A stretch of DNA of 64,000 nt from Tritrichomonas musculus (GCA_039105265.1 JAPFFF010000014.1:930001-994000); one strand, 5' to 3'; shown: positions 1 through 10,809, numbered from the stretch's first letter. Notes: generated from the sequence alone by a model not told the origin. Program-made: numbers and translations.

Positions 1-693
1 AAACTTACAAACTCATCAGAAACATGCTATATTTTGATAACTAAAGACCAAAACCAGTTAGGTGCGACATCAATACTTGATTGCAATGATACAAAAGATT
101 TTGAAATTAAAGAAAATTACAGATATAATTCAAATTCCAAAGGAAATATTTCAATAACCAAATTTAATGCAGTATATGGCTTTTCTCCTGCTTTATCATT
201 TTCTACATGTTTAAGAACAGCTATTGAAAAAGGTATAACAGAAATTAAACCATTCAATTTATCCGACCTTGTTCAAAATACATTTTCTTCATTTCTTAGA
301 TCAATTTCATATACTTCTTGGCAATTCGCTACAGCCAATTCGGTTTTTAAAGTATTAAATATGGGATTAATTTCAATTTCAAATTTATTAATTGATGACT
401 CTTTTACCAGGTTTATTCTACCATTTGAGTACAATGAGCTCGATTTTAATGAATTAAAAAAATATTCTGACAAAATTAAATCAATGCAGTTTAAATTAAT
501 CGACAATTCATTATCAAAACGTCAAATTAATGGCTCTAATTGGCCTTCATATATCAAAGAAAGAATAAATACTGTTTTTCCTCCTTTTATTATTCCGCTT
601 AGTGCCAAATTCAACCAAAATGATTTTATATCAAGCGTAATGAATGAACTTCCTCTTCAAGAGCCATCAGAATCGATTTATTATATGCAATAA
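1..693 (+). CDS. Hypothetical protein, C-terminal part (5' end outside window)
   Basis: The reading frame is open from base 1 to a TAA at 691-693, so the gene starts upstream of the window. The first ATG-like start inside is only a TTG at 34, which is not a credible eukaryotic start. About 230 residues are visible. The protein looks soluble and globular, with alternating hydrophobic segments (for example around SYTSWQFATANSVFKVLNMG) and a C-terminal stretch containing PPFIIPL. I see no signal peptide, membrane segment or motif that I recognise, and I assign no function. Base and codon use match the other genes of the window, so it is probably a real host gene. The convergent neighbour ends at 856. 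Confidence 0.6.
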   Translation, partial: KLTNSSETCYILITKDQNQLGATSILDCNDTKDFEIKENYRYNSNSKGNISITKFNAVYGFSPALSFSTCLRTAIEKGITEIKPFNLSDLVQNTFSSFLRSISYTSWQFATANSVFKVLNMGLISISNLLIDDSFTRFILPFEYNELDFNELKKYSDKIKSMQFKLIDNSLSKRQINGSNWPSYIKERINTVFPPFIIPLSAKFNQNDFISSVMNELPLQEPSESIYYMQ

Positions 694-855
694 TATTATT
701 TTGTTTGATTTTTTTCATAAATATTATATAATTGTATTTGAAGAATAAAATAAAATGATTAATTACATGCTAGCGTATCATATTATTTAATATAAGTTTG
801 TATCTTTTCAAACATAAAATATAATACATAATCCAAAACAAAACAAAAAAAAATG

Positions 856-1740
856 CTAAGAATTAGAATTTCTAGATTGGATTAGCTCTGCAATCTTACT
901 CAACTTCCCTTTCAATTCAATTATTCTTCTGTCTATTTCATCATTTCCGTTTTTATCAATGATGTGATATCTCTCGATGTCTGCTGAGGGTGATCTTGAT
1001 ATTCTGAGTTTCTTCTTTTGTTTAAAATCTGAGTTTGATTGGAGTGAATGAAATCCTGAAAAGCTATGATTTGATGTTGTAAGTTCGTTTGATATTCTCC
1101 GAGGAGATCTGGGTGATGGTAATTGAGATCCTTTTGAAGTGATCCTATAACTTGAGGAAAATGAATTTGAACTAGATGAAGGAGTTGATGGAATTAATGA
1201 TGCACTAGATTGAAAATATTTAGGAGCCAACACCTGAACGTGATTTTCGATTCGCGTAAGAAGATTATCTATTTCTTTATCATCAACAACAGACATTTCA
1301 AAAGACCTTTCTTTTGGACTATTTGCATTTTCCATAAAACTCATTTTTAATATGGCTTTAATTTGATCAATTTTGTCATCTGTTAATGGTTGTACAGGAA
1401 AATACGGATTACTCCCACTTTCGTCTAACAATGAATCTGATTTATGTCGTTTATAGTATGCGTGATTAAATAAATCGTTCTGATTTTGTGACGTTTGATA
1501 TCGAGGCGATCGTGGTGATATGCTTAAGGTCATTTTTTCGACAGTAAAATGTATCTGAGGACTTGAGATAGGTGATTCATCAGAATCATACTCAGTAAAC
1601 GAATTATGACTTGAATTGAGGGTTAAATTTTTTGATGATGAATTTGGATTATAAACTCTAAGAGGCGGCCTGGAACTATTAAAATCGTTTTTTGGAGAAG
1701 GTGGGCATGGGCGGTGAGAAATTGGAGCATTAAAATACAT
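856..1740 (-). CDS. Ser/Pro-rich disordered protein
   Basis: 294 residues starting at ATG 1740. The protein is dominated by Ser, Asn and Pro, with many SP/SPR dipeptides (SPRSPR occurs twice, around residues 75-80 and 210-216). These look like proline-directed or basophilic kinase sites. A short helical segment follows in the middle (about residues 115-170), and the C-terminus (about 262-290) is a charged helix with heptad-like spacing (RRIIELKGKLSKIAELI) that could form a coiled coil. No catalytic motif is visible and I do not recognise the family. It is divergent from the MON2-like gene at 2214 across a 473-bp spacer. A regulatory or scaffold role is possible but only a guess. Confidence 0.6.
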   Translation of the reverse strand: MYFNAPISHRPCPPSPKNDFNSSRPPLRVYNPNSSSKNLTLNSSHNSFTEYDSDESPISSPQIHFTVEKMTLSISPRSPRYQTSQNQNDLFNHAYYKRHKSDSLLDESGSNPYFPVQPLTDDKIDQIKAILKMSFMENANSPKERSFEMSVVDDKEIDNLLTRIENHVQVLAPKYFQSSASLIPSTPSSSSNSFSSSYRITSKGSQLPSPRSPRRISNELTTSNHSFSGFHSLQSNSDFKQKKKLRISRSPSADIERYHIIDKNGNDEIDRRIIELKGKLSKIAELIQSRNSNS

Positions 1741-2213
1741 GAAATTTGTGTAATATTTTTAAAATCTGTTATTAACGGACATTTTGAATCCTTGAAAAAA
1801 AACGGGTGATTTCGTTTTCTTTGAAAAAATAGCAATTCCTCTCAATTTTTTGATGGATTTTTATTTTATGAAAAATGAAATGTTTTATATAAGAAATTGG
1901 CAAAAACATGATTTAATTATTGATTACAATATCAATACTTTTATCAGAAACTAATATCCCCTCAAGTTACTTAAAAACATGAATTCAATTTATATCGGTA
2001 AACAATAAGTATTGATATTTATTACTTAAAACTGATATATGCATTAATTGTAAGTTAATGTCATAAAAGTAATTAAAAAATATCAATAAAAATCGAATAT
2101 ATTATGACATCAATTCGAAATTATATATGGATTGAAAAATTGAGAACGCTAGTTTAATTATATTCAATTTTTGATTTTTTTCAATCAAAAAGTACTTTAT
2201 CACCATCTCTTAA
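1741..2213. other. Divergent intergenic spacer
   Basis: This 473-bp AT-rich spacer lies between two divergently transcribed genes and must hold both promoters. I see no credible gene, tandem repeat or inverted repeat in it. The sequence TCACCATC lies 13-20 bases upstream of the ATG at 2214. It weakly resembles a trichomonad Inr-type start element, but this is not strong enough to call. Confidence 0.4.
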
Positions 2214-5200
2214 ATGTCTGGTGAATCATTTTCTCAGCTCTGTAAGGAAATACAGAAATTTTCTGGACTACGAATTTCGGATGAAGTTCATTCGGCTGCA
2301 AATAACGCTATTTCAATCTTTACAAAATCAAAGGTTCAATTACCAATTGAAAATTCAGCAAGCAATATAGTAAAATTTATTGTTGTTCTTTTTGAAAGCC
2401 GAAAGTTTAATCAACCACAAACATTTATTTTTTCAAAAGTTATTCAAGCAATTCAAAATCGTGTTTTTACTGGCGCAGCTTTAGAAACAATTCTTTCTTG
2501 TTTTACCTTGGTTTCAAATGATCTTACTAATGAGCAGTCAATGGAGCTTGTTCAATTAATTACAGAAAATATTCCAAATTTTTTCCCATCAATTCCAAAT
2601 CTAAATTCTGTGTTTACAATAGTCCTCACATTAATTTCGCGTAAAGATGTCTTAATTTCTACAACTGCATATGCATTTTTCCCTCAGATCATGGATTCAT
2701 TGAAAAAATTAATTATTTCGCGACCAACTCAGGAATACATTAATTATTGCAAAGAAAAATATTATTCAATTTTTCAAAAATTTGAAAAGCCATACTATTT
2801 TATATTTTATTTACTATTCTCCGATTTGACAAACATTGCATTCAAACAAAAAACATTTTGGCTTACAAAAATTACTGACTTTCCAACACAGTTTATTTAT
2901 GACCTTTTAGATTTAATTGTCAATCAATATTCAGATATTGTTCAATCTGAACCTCAATTAATATGCATTTTTGATGGTGCCGTCATTCAAGCCATGTCAG
3001 ACCAGAACGCCCTCCCTTTTATTATATGTTTTATTGACAGATTTCTCGAATCCAATGCCTCATTATGCTCAGCCATTTTTGAAGATTTTTTATCTCATAT
3101 TTCGCCCAAAAATCGCCAGAGCTACAAATCACTTTTTTTATTCAGAGAGATTGCAGCACGAAATCAAAATCTACCTTTGAGAATCTTTTTGCATTGTGAT
3201 AAAAATAAAAATGATGGAAATGATTTGATTTATGTAAAGTTAATTCATTCTCTATCAGCTTTTGAGGTTTCATTGAATAGACCCACCAAGCCTCTAGCTT
3301 ATTCACTCAAACCTTCTCGCTTAGACAGTATTAGTACAGAAAAAGGCATTCTCGATTATTTGCAAAACTCGACATATGAAATCATATTTGGCATATTACG
3401 ATCGTTTGTTGTATCCACTGATGAAGGCATCGGGAAATGGGCAGATCTAACTTATAAGTCAATAATAAAGATGATAATTTCTGCCCTTCGCTACTCAACT
3501 CTGGAATCATTAGAATGTTCACGAGAAGCTATTACAAATCTTTTAATAATCATGCACAAACAAAGTAAATCCAATATTTTTGATAAAGTTTTTCAATCCA
3601 TCTGTAACCTATCATCTTACTTTTCTAGCAGCCTTAATGAAGAACAGCAACAAATTTTCCAATCATTCGATAAACAAGGAATTTATAACCAATATCTCTG
3701 CCGTCTTGCTGAAAATCATCCTGAAATATGTAGTGGTCGATGGTTAAGCATATTGAGTTCAATTTTCAAATCAAAAACAACTTTATCTCTAAATTTCGCA
3801 TCAAGATTTGATCCAAACGAAGTTCAGTCAATTGTAGAAGTCGTTATTGCTATTACTCCACTTCCCTATGACTTCATTGCTACTTTAGTAGCAGCAAATA
3901 TTTCTCGGTTCGACATCATCTGGAATCTTTTAAAACCTTTTTTCAATTTCAGCATTAAAGAAAAAAAATTTGATGATAATGTTCTCAATCTTCTACTCGA
4001 AATGATGTCTAGAAGCATCGCTGAAGAAGATGAAGAGGCCATCTTAACAATGGCTTCTGAATTTGTCTCAGAACAGTCGTCTTTGAATATTGCTAATAAA
4101 GGAAAAATATTACATCAGCTGCGCCAATTACTCGCCGAAAAAGTTAACGTCATTAAAAAAGGTTGGAATCAAATTTTTAATATTCTTCAACCCTCAAATT
4201 ATGATAATAATGTCGAAACAATACAATTTTCATTTAGTGTCTTAACCCTCATATCAAATGATTATATACAGCTTGTTCCAGAAAGTTCATTGAAACCACT
4301 TATTGATGTTATATTTAAATTTGCTGATGACGAAGCTGATATCAATGTTTCATTATCATCATTCGATCTTCTTTGGGGAGTTGTTAGAGTAATGGAAAAC
4401 ACATCTGAAAACTGGGCGTATTTGGTAACTGAAGTTCTGAGATTAGTAAAAGATACGAGAAATGATGTAAGTCAATGCGCAATTAGAACATTCTTTTCGT
4501 TGATGAGTTCCAATTTTGAAACAATCCCCAATGAAGTTATCAATAGATTTGTTTCATCAAGCTTTTCACAAATTTTAAATTGCATTGATTTCAATGATAA
4601 AGAGAGAGCTGGCGATTTTGAGCTTGCGTTACAAGAAATGTCTCATTATACTTCAACGTTTTGGACCAAATTCGACGAAAATCCTGATTTTAAAAAGACA
4701 TTCTTACCTCTCTTAATTGATAAGTCAACCAATTTCTGCTCAAAATGTGAAAATCAAGAACTTGTTACAAGCGCTTTCCAATTATATCAGAACCTTTTTG
4801 AATGCTCTTCTTTGGATTATCTATCTGAAGAATTGTTACGTAATTCGTTAATGGTATTAACAAAAGAGTTTGTTAAAATTAATGATCCAAATTCAATCGT
4901 ATTTCCATGTTTTGGTCGTCTTATCGGGGTTATTCTAACTACTTTGAAAAAAAGAAATGTAATTCCTACTTTACCTAAATGGTTCCCTTTAATTCGCGAA
5001 ATTGTTACCAAAATGGTATCGCCAATATATGTTCATATTACTGTGCAGAGGGCATTGGACTCCATCCCGTCATTATTCCCAATGAAACCAGAAAATGAAA
5101 ATATCGGTTATGAAATGGTAGGTTTGCTTGTTGAATTTGCAATTGGAAGTTCTAACACTGCTGTTTGTCCTTTTATAATCAACATTCTCATTCGAGTATT

Positions 5201-5867
5201 TGAAAATATTAAGAATTCAAATAAAAACAATCAAAATTTAAATGGGTCATTGAACTATCAATATCTATCAAGATGTAAACCTCTTATTATGGTCAAAGCC
5301 TCTGAGCCCCTCATGAAGGTTATTCTACAAGCTAAAGTCAGCTATGATCAATCATCAGCCAACGAAGTTTTTGAATGTTTTACATCAATCAAGAAAATAT
5401 GGCCATCGCTTCGCCATGATGCTGATTCTGCGCTTGTAATGTTAATTGACAAAGCTGGTGAAAATGCACAGAAAGAATTTGTAAAGTCCAATTTCCAAGA
5501 TTTTGAAATAATTGAACTTCTTTGGAAGAATTTCTTAAATCCTAATTCTGAAAAATTTAACTTGGAAGTTTCTAAAAATTGTACCTATTTAACATTGAAT
5601 GCGATTTCGTATTTCATTGACTCATTTGCTGCAAAGAAACCAAATATTGATGAAAATACAATTTTGAAAGTTTTAAACTTTCTTGCTCAATCTAGATTGC
5701 CGCCAAATGGTAATAGTAAGTTTCCAAAAAACAACCAAAAATGGCATCTTCTTATGTTAATGAAATCTATTGTGTCAATTGTCGACTCGCCAAATGAACA
5801 AATTAGAAAGGCTGCAAAAGAAGTTCTTGGTCAAGCTTCAGAAGTTGTCACAGCCTTAATATATTGA
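2214..5867 (+). CDS. MON2/Ysl2-like HEAT-repeat Golgi/endosome trafficking protein
   Basis: 1217 residues in one uninterrupted frame from ATG 2214. The whole protein is helical HEAT/ARM-type repeat. Two regions resemble the MON2 family (large ARF-GEF relatives without a Sec7 domain). The N-terminal segment (about residues 60-170) looks like the DCB/HUS-type region. A mid-protein segment contains NVSLSSFDLLW (about residue 710) followed by RNDVSQCAIRTFFS (about 748), matching the family pattern of N-S-L-T-x-x-G-L-L-W and then D-x-R-x-x-V-R-x-x-A-x-x-T-L-F-S. Known MON2 proteins act on trans-Golgi/endosome membranes with flippase partners and Arl1. The length is somewhat below animal MON2. The alternative is another HEAT scaffold of the BIG/GBF relatives, but no Sec7 motif is visible. 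Confidence 0.68.
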   Translation: MSGESFSQLCKEIQKFSGLRISDEVHSAANNAISIFTKSKVQLPIENSASNIVKFIVVLFESRKFNQPQTFIFSKVIQAIQNRVFTGAALETILSCFTLVSNDLTNEQSMELVQLITENIPNFFPSIPNLNSVFTIVLTLISRKDVLISTTAYAFFPQIMDSLKKLIISRPTQEYINYCKEKYYSIFQKFEKPYYFIFYLLFSDLTNIAFKQKTFWLTKITDFPTQFIYDLLDLIVNQYSDIVQSEPQLICIFDGAVIQAMSDQNALPFIICFIDRFLESNASLCSAIFEDFLSHISPKNRQSYKSLFLFREIAARNQNLPLRIFLHCDKNKNDGNDLIYVKLIHSLSAFEVSLNRPTKPLAYSLKPSRLDSISTEKGILDYLQNSTYEIIFGILRSFVVSTDEGIGKWADLTYKSIIKMIISALRYSTLESLECSREAITNLLIIMHKQSKSNIFDKVFQSICNLSSYFSSSLNEEQQQIFQSFDKQGIYNQYLCRLAENHPEICSGRWLSILSSIFKSKTTLSLNFASRFDPNEVQSIVEVVIAITPLPYDFIATLVAANISRFDIIWNLLKPFFNFSIKEKKFDDNVLNLLLEMMSRSIAEEDEEAILTMASEFVSEQSSLNIANKGKILHQLRQLLAEKVNVIKKGWNQIFNILQPSNYDNNVETIQFSFSVLTLISNDYIQLVPESSLKPLIDVIFKFADDEADINVSLSSFDLLWGVVRVMENTSENWAYLVTEVLRLVKDTRNDVSQCAIRTFFSLMSSNFETIPNEVINRFVSSSFSQILNCIDFNDKERAGDFELALQEMSHYTSTFWTKFDENPDFKKTFLPLLIDKSTNFCSKCENQELVTSAFQLYQNLFECSSLDYLSEELLRNSLMVLTKEFVKINDPNSIVFPCFGRLIGVILTTLKKRNVIPTLPKWFPLIREIVTKMVSPIYVHITVQRALDSIPSLFPMKPENENIGYEMVGLLVEFAIGSSNTAVCPFIINILIRVFENIKNSNKNNQNLNGSLNYQYLSRCKPLIMVKASEPLMKVILQAKVSYDQSSANEVFECFTSIKKIWPSLRHDADSALVMLIDKAGENAQKEFVKSNFQDFEIIELLWKNFLNPNSEKFNLEVSKNCTYLTLNAISYFIDSFAAKKPNIDENTILKVLNFLAQSRLPPNGNSKFPKNNQKWHLLMLMKSIVSIVDSPNEQIRKAAKEVLGQASEVVTALIY

Positions 5868-6092
5868 GTTGTAATGGAAATAGTATTTTATATTAATTTT
5901 ATATTCGTCTCTTCCTTTGTTTTTTAAAACAAATATTATAGAATAACGAAAGCCTTCTTATTTTAATTTTTGACAAATTTTCAGAAAAAAAAACAAAAAA
6001 TAATTTTGATGGCATTTTTTTTGATGTTTCTCAGAAAAAGATATCAAATAAAAGTAATTCTAAAAACAAATATTTACAAAACATTAAAATGA

Positions 6093-9050
6093 TTATTGAG
6101 TAATTCTTCTATTATAATATACAGCAACTAATTTCTGTTGAGATTTAAGTAAAGTATTTATATATTTATCCGCAGTTTCTGAATCAGCAACTTTCATTTC
6201 AACCAGGCACATAACGACTTTCTTCCTTATTTCAGCATTTTCATTTGTGAATTCCTTTTTAAGTAGAGGAAAAACAACCTGGAAGGACTGAATGCAATCT
6301 TTCGGTTTGACTGTAGCATAAACACGTGTAATTAAGTCAATTGAGGCGCTTAAAGATTGTTCTGAATTTTGAGCTTCTTGAATGATTGCAGAAACGAACT
6401 GAGAAATGTCAGTTCCTTTCATTAAAATGACAAAAATATTATTAACTAAAGGGCTAAACCCACTTTTTGAGAGAAATAAAAGACCAGGTAAAAGACGATG
6501 AAATTCTTCAACTCCTCTTTCTTGAAGAACTCCTTTCACTATATTTAAAATGGCGCTTTCTTGGCCTTTGCTTTGCATTGCTTCATTTAATTCTGAATAA
6601 ACTTGCCCTCTAACTTCGTTCCATTCGTTTTCGTTTGCATTTTCTATAATCTCCACAATCTTATGCCTAAACGATATTGTTAATTTCGGATCAAAACGTG
6701 GAACATCGATGTTTGTATTTGTATAGGATACGTTTGGTAGATAAGGACTAATAAAATCATTGAATGATTCCCGATTAGATTCTGATAATGTTGAGCAAAA
6801 TTTTTTAATAACTGAATGATTCTTCTGTTCTACTCTCATTATTATATGAGCTGTTGTGTGTCTAATTTTCATATCAATATTTTTATGAAAAGTAAAAGCG
6901 AATTGCAATAATTGCATACAGATAGTATCATTTGTTAGTGAGGCTTCACTCATAGAGACTAATGAACTGAGTAGGTGAAGAACTGGAAAGGTTGCCGGTT
7001 GCTGCAGAGCAACCTTGATTAATTCATTGCATTCAAAATATTTGGGTAGATCATTAATTATGGATTGTGCTGTCGCTGCTGTTCGAGCAGCACTTGATTC
7101 AACAGCATGGTTAAGTAAAGCAAGTAATTTCTTCAAACTAGGTTTAAAGTGATCATGAAAAGCAGGTAAAAAATCATTTAAAACAGAAAACCCAGCTGCT
7201 TGAATTTGAGGTGATGAATGGACACAACATTTTAAAATTCCAAGTGATACATCTGTCAAATTCTCAGAAAGTTCGGCTGTTTCACCTTCTTCAATTAATC
7301 TTCGTATTCCAGCTAAAAAAATTCTTTCTTGTCCACTTTGAAGTTGCATTTTTGTAGTGTTCTTTGATGTTGAAGATGAAGCAACTGAACCACTATTCGT
7401 CTTCTTTTGAGTCCCGCGAGTATTAATAGCATCATTTGCATTATTATTGCCTCTAGACGAGAATGGTTTCATTGGTGCTAAAGATTGTCTGCGGCTTGCT
7501 GATGTATCCTTCCTTTGATTTGGTGTTTCTGATATTCTGTTATTAAATAATTCATCATCACAATTATCAGCACCAACAGCACCGCGAGAAGGAAATGTTT
7601 CATTTCGATATTGTTGTTTTCTTTTCGTTTCAATCTGTGTTTCTACCTTTGAAGCAGAAGGAGCTCGATTTACTCGTGAAGAATTTTGTTTTGTCCTGGT
7701 TGAAGTTGCTGATGGTTGAACAGAAGGTGCTCTTGAATGTGCTGCACTTTTAAAAGAAGTCCCACTTCTTGCAGATGAAGACGAAGAAGGATTTATTCTG
7801 TTTGATTGCTTTGATTGAGGGCGTGCAGTATTTGATGATGCTTGCGATGCTCGTGATGATAAATAAGGGCGATTGCCATTTGTAACTTCGTTGTCATTAT
7901 CGAAATTATCATTATTTCCATAATCAAAATTTATATTGTAATTTTTTTTGTTCAAATTTGAAGGTCGTTGTTTGATTTGTGGCTTAACCCTAGTTGGAAT
8001 ATTTGATGGTCGTTTGTATCCTTCATTCGTTTCGTTGTCGTTATCTTTTTCGCGCTGGCTAAATTTTTCTCTCTTTAATCCAATTTCTTCTTGTTCTTCG
8101 AATTCTTGTTTTTGTTTTAAAGCTAACTGAGGAGCTGGACTGGGATTCCGTTTTTCGGATGGAGTTGGTTTAAGTTTCCGTGTTTGTATACGAGGTGATG
8201 GAGCTCGCGATGGCTTTTTTATTGGTTTCCGATGAAATTCATCATCTGAATCGTTGTTGTTTACATTAATTGCTAATTCATCGAAGGCTCTCCGAGTTCT
8301 GGGATCAAGTTGATTGATAATATTAACACTTTTTTTAGGATCCTTTTCCGAAAGAGCTAAAATTGTATCACGAGCAAATGAACGGGTTTCGGGTGATGCA
8401 TCTGAACATAATTGAATTATGCAAGATTCGATTTTGGGCCATAATGAGTTGTACGATTCAAGGTTCCAATTAGAAACAATTTCCAAAAAAGATTCTGCTG
8501 CGACTGATCTCGGACATGATCCTTTTTTCCCTGCTAGATCGATTATTGATGTTAATATTCTGCGAGAAGGGCAATTTTTTGCAATACATAAAATTGCAAA
8601 TTTGCAACTATCTGCTATAATTTGCGTTCCATGTGAAAGCTGGGTTGAAAGAGGTGAAATAAAATCGCCAAGTTGGTCAAAACTACTGTCAAGTTCACGT
8701 GCGAGTTGGCAAATTAATAAACAAGCCTGTTTAACCAGAGCACTCCTCAAATTTCTTACAGCAGCAGAACATCCAGAATAAAACACAGGTAAATCGTGGC
8801 GAAATTGATAATTGTCAAGAGCACCGCCATTAATTAAACCCATTAAACGTTTCATACCTGCAACTTGATCGTCCCACTCAGCGTTTTGATCTATTAATTT
8901 CTTTAAAGATTCGATTTCGTCATATGGATCTTCTAATTCGATTGGTTCAATATCGTTTCCTGCGTTTTCAAACATTTGTTGATTTTGTATTGTTAAATCG
9001 GATGCGGCTTGATATCGATTTCGTGAAGATGTTTGAGGGGTTCGTTTCAT
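6093..9050 (-). CDS. CLASP-family microtubule-binding TOG protein
   Basis: 985 residues from ATG 9050. An N-terminal TOG/HEAT array (about residues 50-265) includes LRSALVKQACLL, characteristic of the CLASP N-terminal domain, followed by segments resembling the CLASP HEAT helices (ADSCKFAILCIAKN, ETRSFARDTILAL). Residues about 270-570 are a basic linker rich in Ser, Arg, Asn and Pro, as in CLASP/MAST microtubule-lattice binding regions. The C-terminus (about 575-985) is again helical repeat, consistent with further TOG domains. CLASPs stabilise growing microtubule ends and spindle or cortical arrays. I do not see a clear SxIP EB-binding motif. It is convergent with the MON2-like gene (225-bp spacer). 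A short open frame on the opposite strand at 8419-8781 is only its shadow. Confidence 0.8.
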   Translation of the reverse strand: MKRTPQTSSRNRYQAASDLTIQNQQMFENAGNDIEPIELEDPYDEIESLKKLIDQNAEWDDQVAGMKRLMGLINGGALDNYQFRHDLPVFYSGCSAAVRNLRSALVKQACLLICQLARELDSSFDQLGDFISPLSTQLSHGTQIIADSCKFAILCIAKNCPSRRILTSIIDLAGKKGSCPRSVAAESFLEIVSNWNLESYNSLWPKIESCIIQLCSDASPETRSFARDTILALSEKDPKKSVNIINQLDPRTRRAFDELAINVNNNDSDDEFHRKPIKKPSRAPSPRIQTRKLKPTPSEKRNPSPAPQLALKQKQEFEEQEEIGLKREKFSQREKDNDNETNEGYKRPSNIPTRVKPQIKQRPSNLNKKNYNINFDYGNNDNFDNDNEVTNGNRPYLSSRASQASSNTARPQSKQSNRINPSSSSSARSGTSFKSAAHSRAPSVQPSATSTRTKQNSSRVNRAPSASKVETQIETKRKQQYRNETFPSRGAVGADNCDDELFNNRISETPNQRKDTSASRRQSLAPMKPFSSRGNNNANDAINTRGTQKKTNSGSVASSSTSKNTTKMQLQSGQERIFLAGIRRLIEEGETAELSENLTDVSLGILKCCVHSSPQIQAAGFSVLNDFLPAFHDHFKPSLKKLLALLNHAVESSAARTAATAQSIINDLPKYFECNELIKVALQQPATFPVLHLLSSLVSMSEASLTNDTICMQLLQFAFTFHKNIDMKIRHTTAHIIMRVEQKNHSVIKKFCSTLSESNRESFNDFISPYLPNVSYTNTNIDVPRFDPKLTISFRHKIVEIIENANENEWNEVRGQVYSELNEAMQSKGQESAILNIVKGVLQERGVEEFHRLLPGLLFLSKSGFSPLVNNIFVILMKGTDISQFVSAIIQEAQNSEQSLSASIDLITRVYATVKPKDCIQSFQVVFPLLKKEFTNENAEIRKKVVMCLVEMKVADSETADKYINTLLKSQQKLVAVYYNRRITQ

Positions 9051-9323
9051 TGATTGATTTTGGAGTACGTTTAGAATCTAAAAAAAAAAAAAAAATCGTT
9101 ATTTGATAAGATTTTGAAAATTTTGTAAATTGAGAAATTAAAAATCCATCCCCTTTTAAAAAGTTATTAAAGGTTTTTATATTGTTTTTTTGTGTTTGAA
9201 TAAAATATATGGAAAAAAATTTTTCAATATAGAAATAATATATTTATAGGAATAAAATATTTACACATAGATGAAATAATAAAATTCGCGGAAACAGTGA
9301 ATCATAATGAAAAAGATTCTGAA

Positions 9324-10364
9324 TTATTTCAGGTTTGAAGATGATGACGATTGATTGGGTTTCGGTGATACCGAAGACGAATGGCTTGGTCTTGGTGATA
9401 CCGAAGAAGAGTTATTCGCTTTTGGTGATGCTGAAGGATAATTATTCGGTTTTGATGATTCTGAAGAATAATTATTCGGTTTTGGCGATACGGAAGAATA
9501 GTTATTGGGTTTTGGTGATGTAGAAGAATATTTATTCGGGTTTTGTGATGCGGAAGAATAGTTATTAGGGTTTGGTGAAGCAGAAGAATGGTTTTTGGGT
9601 CTTGGGGACATTGACGAGCTATCATGAAGGTTTGGCGACATTAAATAAGAATTATTGGCTCTTGATGAAGATGAATTATTAGGTTTTGGTGATAATGAAG
9701 ACTTGTTTGATGTTGGTGATAATGAAGATGAAGCTGACGAATAATCTGGTGATTGTGGTGATTGATCTATCCGTGTCATTCTAGGTGTTATTACCATTGA
9801 TTGAAATGTTACTTGGCTTGAACTAGCTTTTTCAGGCGAAGAAAATGATGAAGATCCAACAAATTGTGCTTGCCTTAAACTTGATAATTCTTCTCTCAAA
9901 CTCTGGTTTTCGTTTTGCAATTGTTTAACTGCTAGATCTTGTTGTATCTTTGCGTTTGCATTTTCAACTTTGAATTGTTTTAGTTGTACAGCTATTTTAA
10001 TCAATGATTCTTTAAGTTTATCCATATTTCCGAAATTAAATTGAGAAGAATTAGGCTCAACATCTGCAATTACTTCAGAATGAATTGAGAAATGAAATTG
10101 TTTTAATTTCTGTTCAACAAATCTTTGGCGAAGATCTGAATAAAGTTCACAACTTCCATTTAAGAGCGGCAATAATTGTTTTATAACCTCTGAAAGTGCG
10201 TAAGCATCTGGACTTAATTCGCTTTGGCTAGCAGCTTCCTCATCAATAATTTGAGGTTGTTTTATATTACTTAAAAGGGAAAATACATCTGATGTATTAT
10301 TAAATTGGCTTACTTCTTTATCTTCTTCCTCTTCTTCTAAGATATATTGCTGATTTTCATTCAT
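9324..10364 (-). CDS. Coiled-coil protein with C-terminal SP-K/N-PNNYSS tandem repeats
   Basis: 346 residues from ATG 10364. The N-terminal 30 residues are acidic, with a run of eight Glu/Asp. Residues about 45-165 are helical and end in a short coiled coil (IQQDLAVKQLQNENQSLREE). The C-terminal third is low complexity: about ten imperfect copies of a 10-residue unit SSxSPKPNNY, ending about six residues before the stop. The SPK/SPR sites look like proline-directed kinase targets. I do not recognise the family. The neighbouring CLASP also carries long Ser-rich linkers, but no link is implied. It is probably a host cytoskeletal or scaffold protein (inference). Confidence 0.6.
   Translation of the reverse strand: MNENQQYILEEEEEDKEVSQFNNTSDVFSLLSNIKQPQIIDEEAASQSELSPDAYALSEVIKQLLPLLNGSCELYSDLRQRFVEQKLKQFHFSIHSEVIADVEPNSSQFNFGNMDKLKESLIKIAVQLKQFKVENANAKIQQDLAVKQLQNENQSLREELSSLRQAQFVGSSSFSSPEKASSSQVTFQSMVITPRMTRIDQSPQSPDYSSASSSLSPTSNKSSLSPKPNNSSSSRANNSYLMSPNLHDSSSMSPRPKNHSSASPNPNNYSSASQNPNKYSSTSPKPNNYSSVSPKPNNYSSESSKPNNYPSASPKANNSSSVSPRPSHSSSVSPKPNQSSSSSNLK
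9330..9650. repeat. 30-bp coding minisatellite
   Basis: On the plus strand the DNA repeats a unit of the type GAAGAATAATTATTCGGTTT-TGGTGATGCG with period about 30 bp, roughly ten times. It encodes the SSxSPKPNNY repeats of the overlapping reverse-strand gene. Units differ by a few bases but the period stays a multiple of three, so the array can expand or contract without a frame change. Confidence 0.75.
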
Positions 10365-10809
10365 GATATTTTAATAAACGGAACATTTCACAAATTGAAA
10401 TTTTTCAGAAAATTTATTTTTTATTTCAAAAATTTCGTATGGCAATAAGATTATAAAAAAAGAGCTTATTAAGGTAAAGTATTCAATTTTAAATCTTTCA
10501 AAAAGTGAATGAAAGAACGAGTGTTTTATAACTAATATCATTATTAAAAAAAATCTTGATTGGAGCAAGGTTGATAAAAAACAATAAGTTATAATATTTC
10601 GTGTTTGCTTGCTCTTAAATATTTCCAAGAATGAAGATATGATAAGGAACATTCATTAGATCAATAGGCAAAAGTTGGAAAAATAGGCTGATCAACTAGT
10701 TTTATTTTGAAATCTTATTATGAAATAAATAAAAAAATCTGGAATCGTGACGTTGGATTTCTTTATATTGCTAATTTCATTTTTTGAGTACTTTATTTTT
10801 TATAAACTA
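10365..10809. other. AT-rich spacer
   Basis: 445 bp between the coiled-coil gene and the left end of the Tigger-like element. A 93-codon reverse-strand frame (10371-10652) is hydrophobic, has no family signature and lies in the presumed promoter region, so I do not call it a gene. Confidence 0.4.

Noticed and set aside
8419-8781. 120-codon forward frame
   Set aside because: Shadow of the CLASP gene on the opposite strand.
10371-10652. 93-codon hydrophobic reverse-strand frame
   Set aside because: No family signature, lies in the presumed upstream region of the 10364 gene and is of composition expected from AT-rich spacer.
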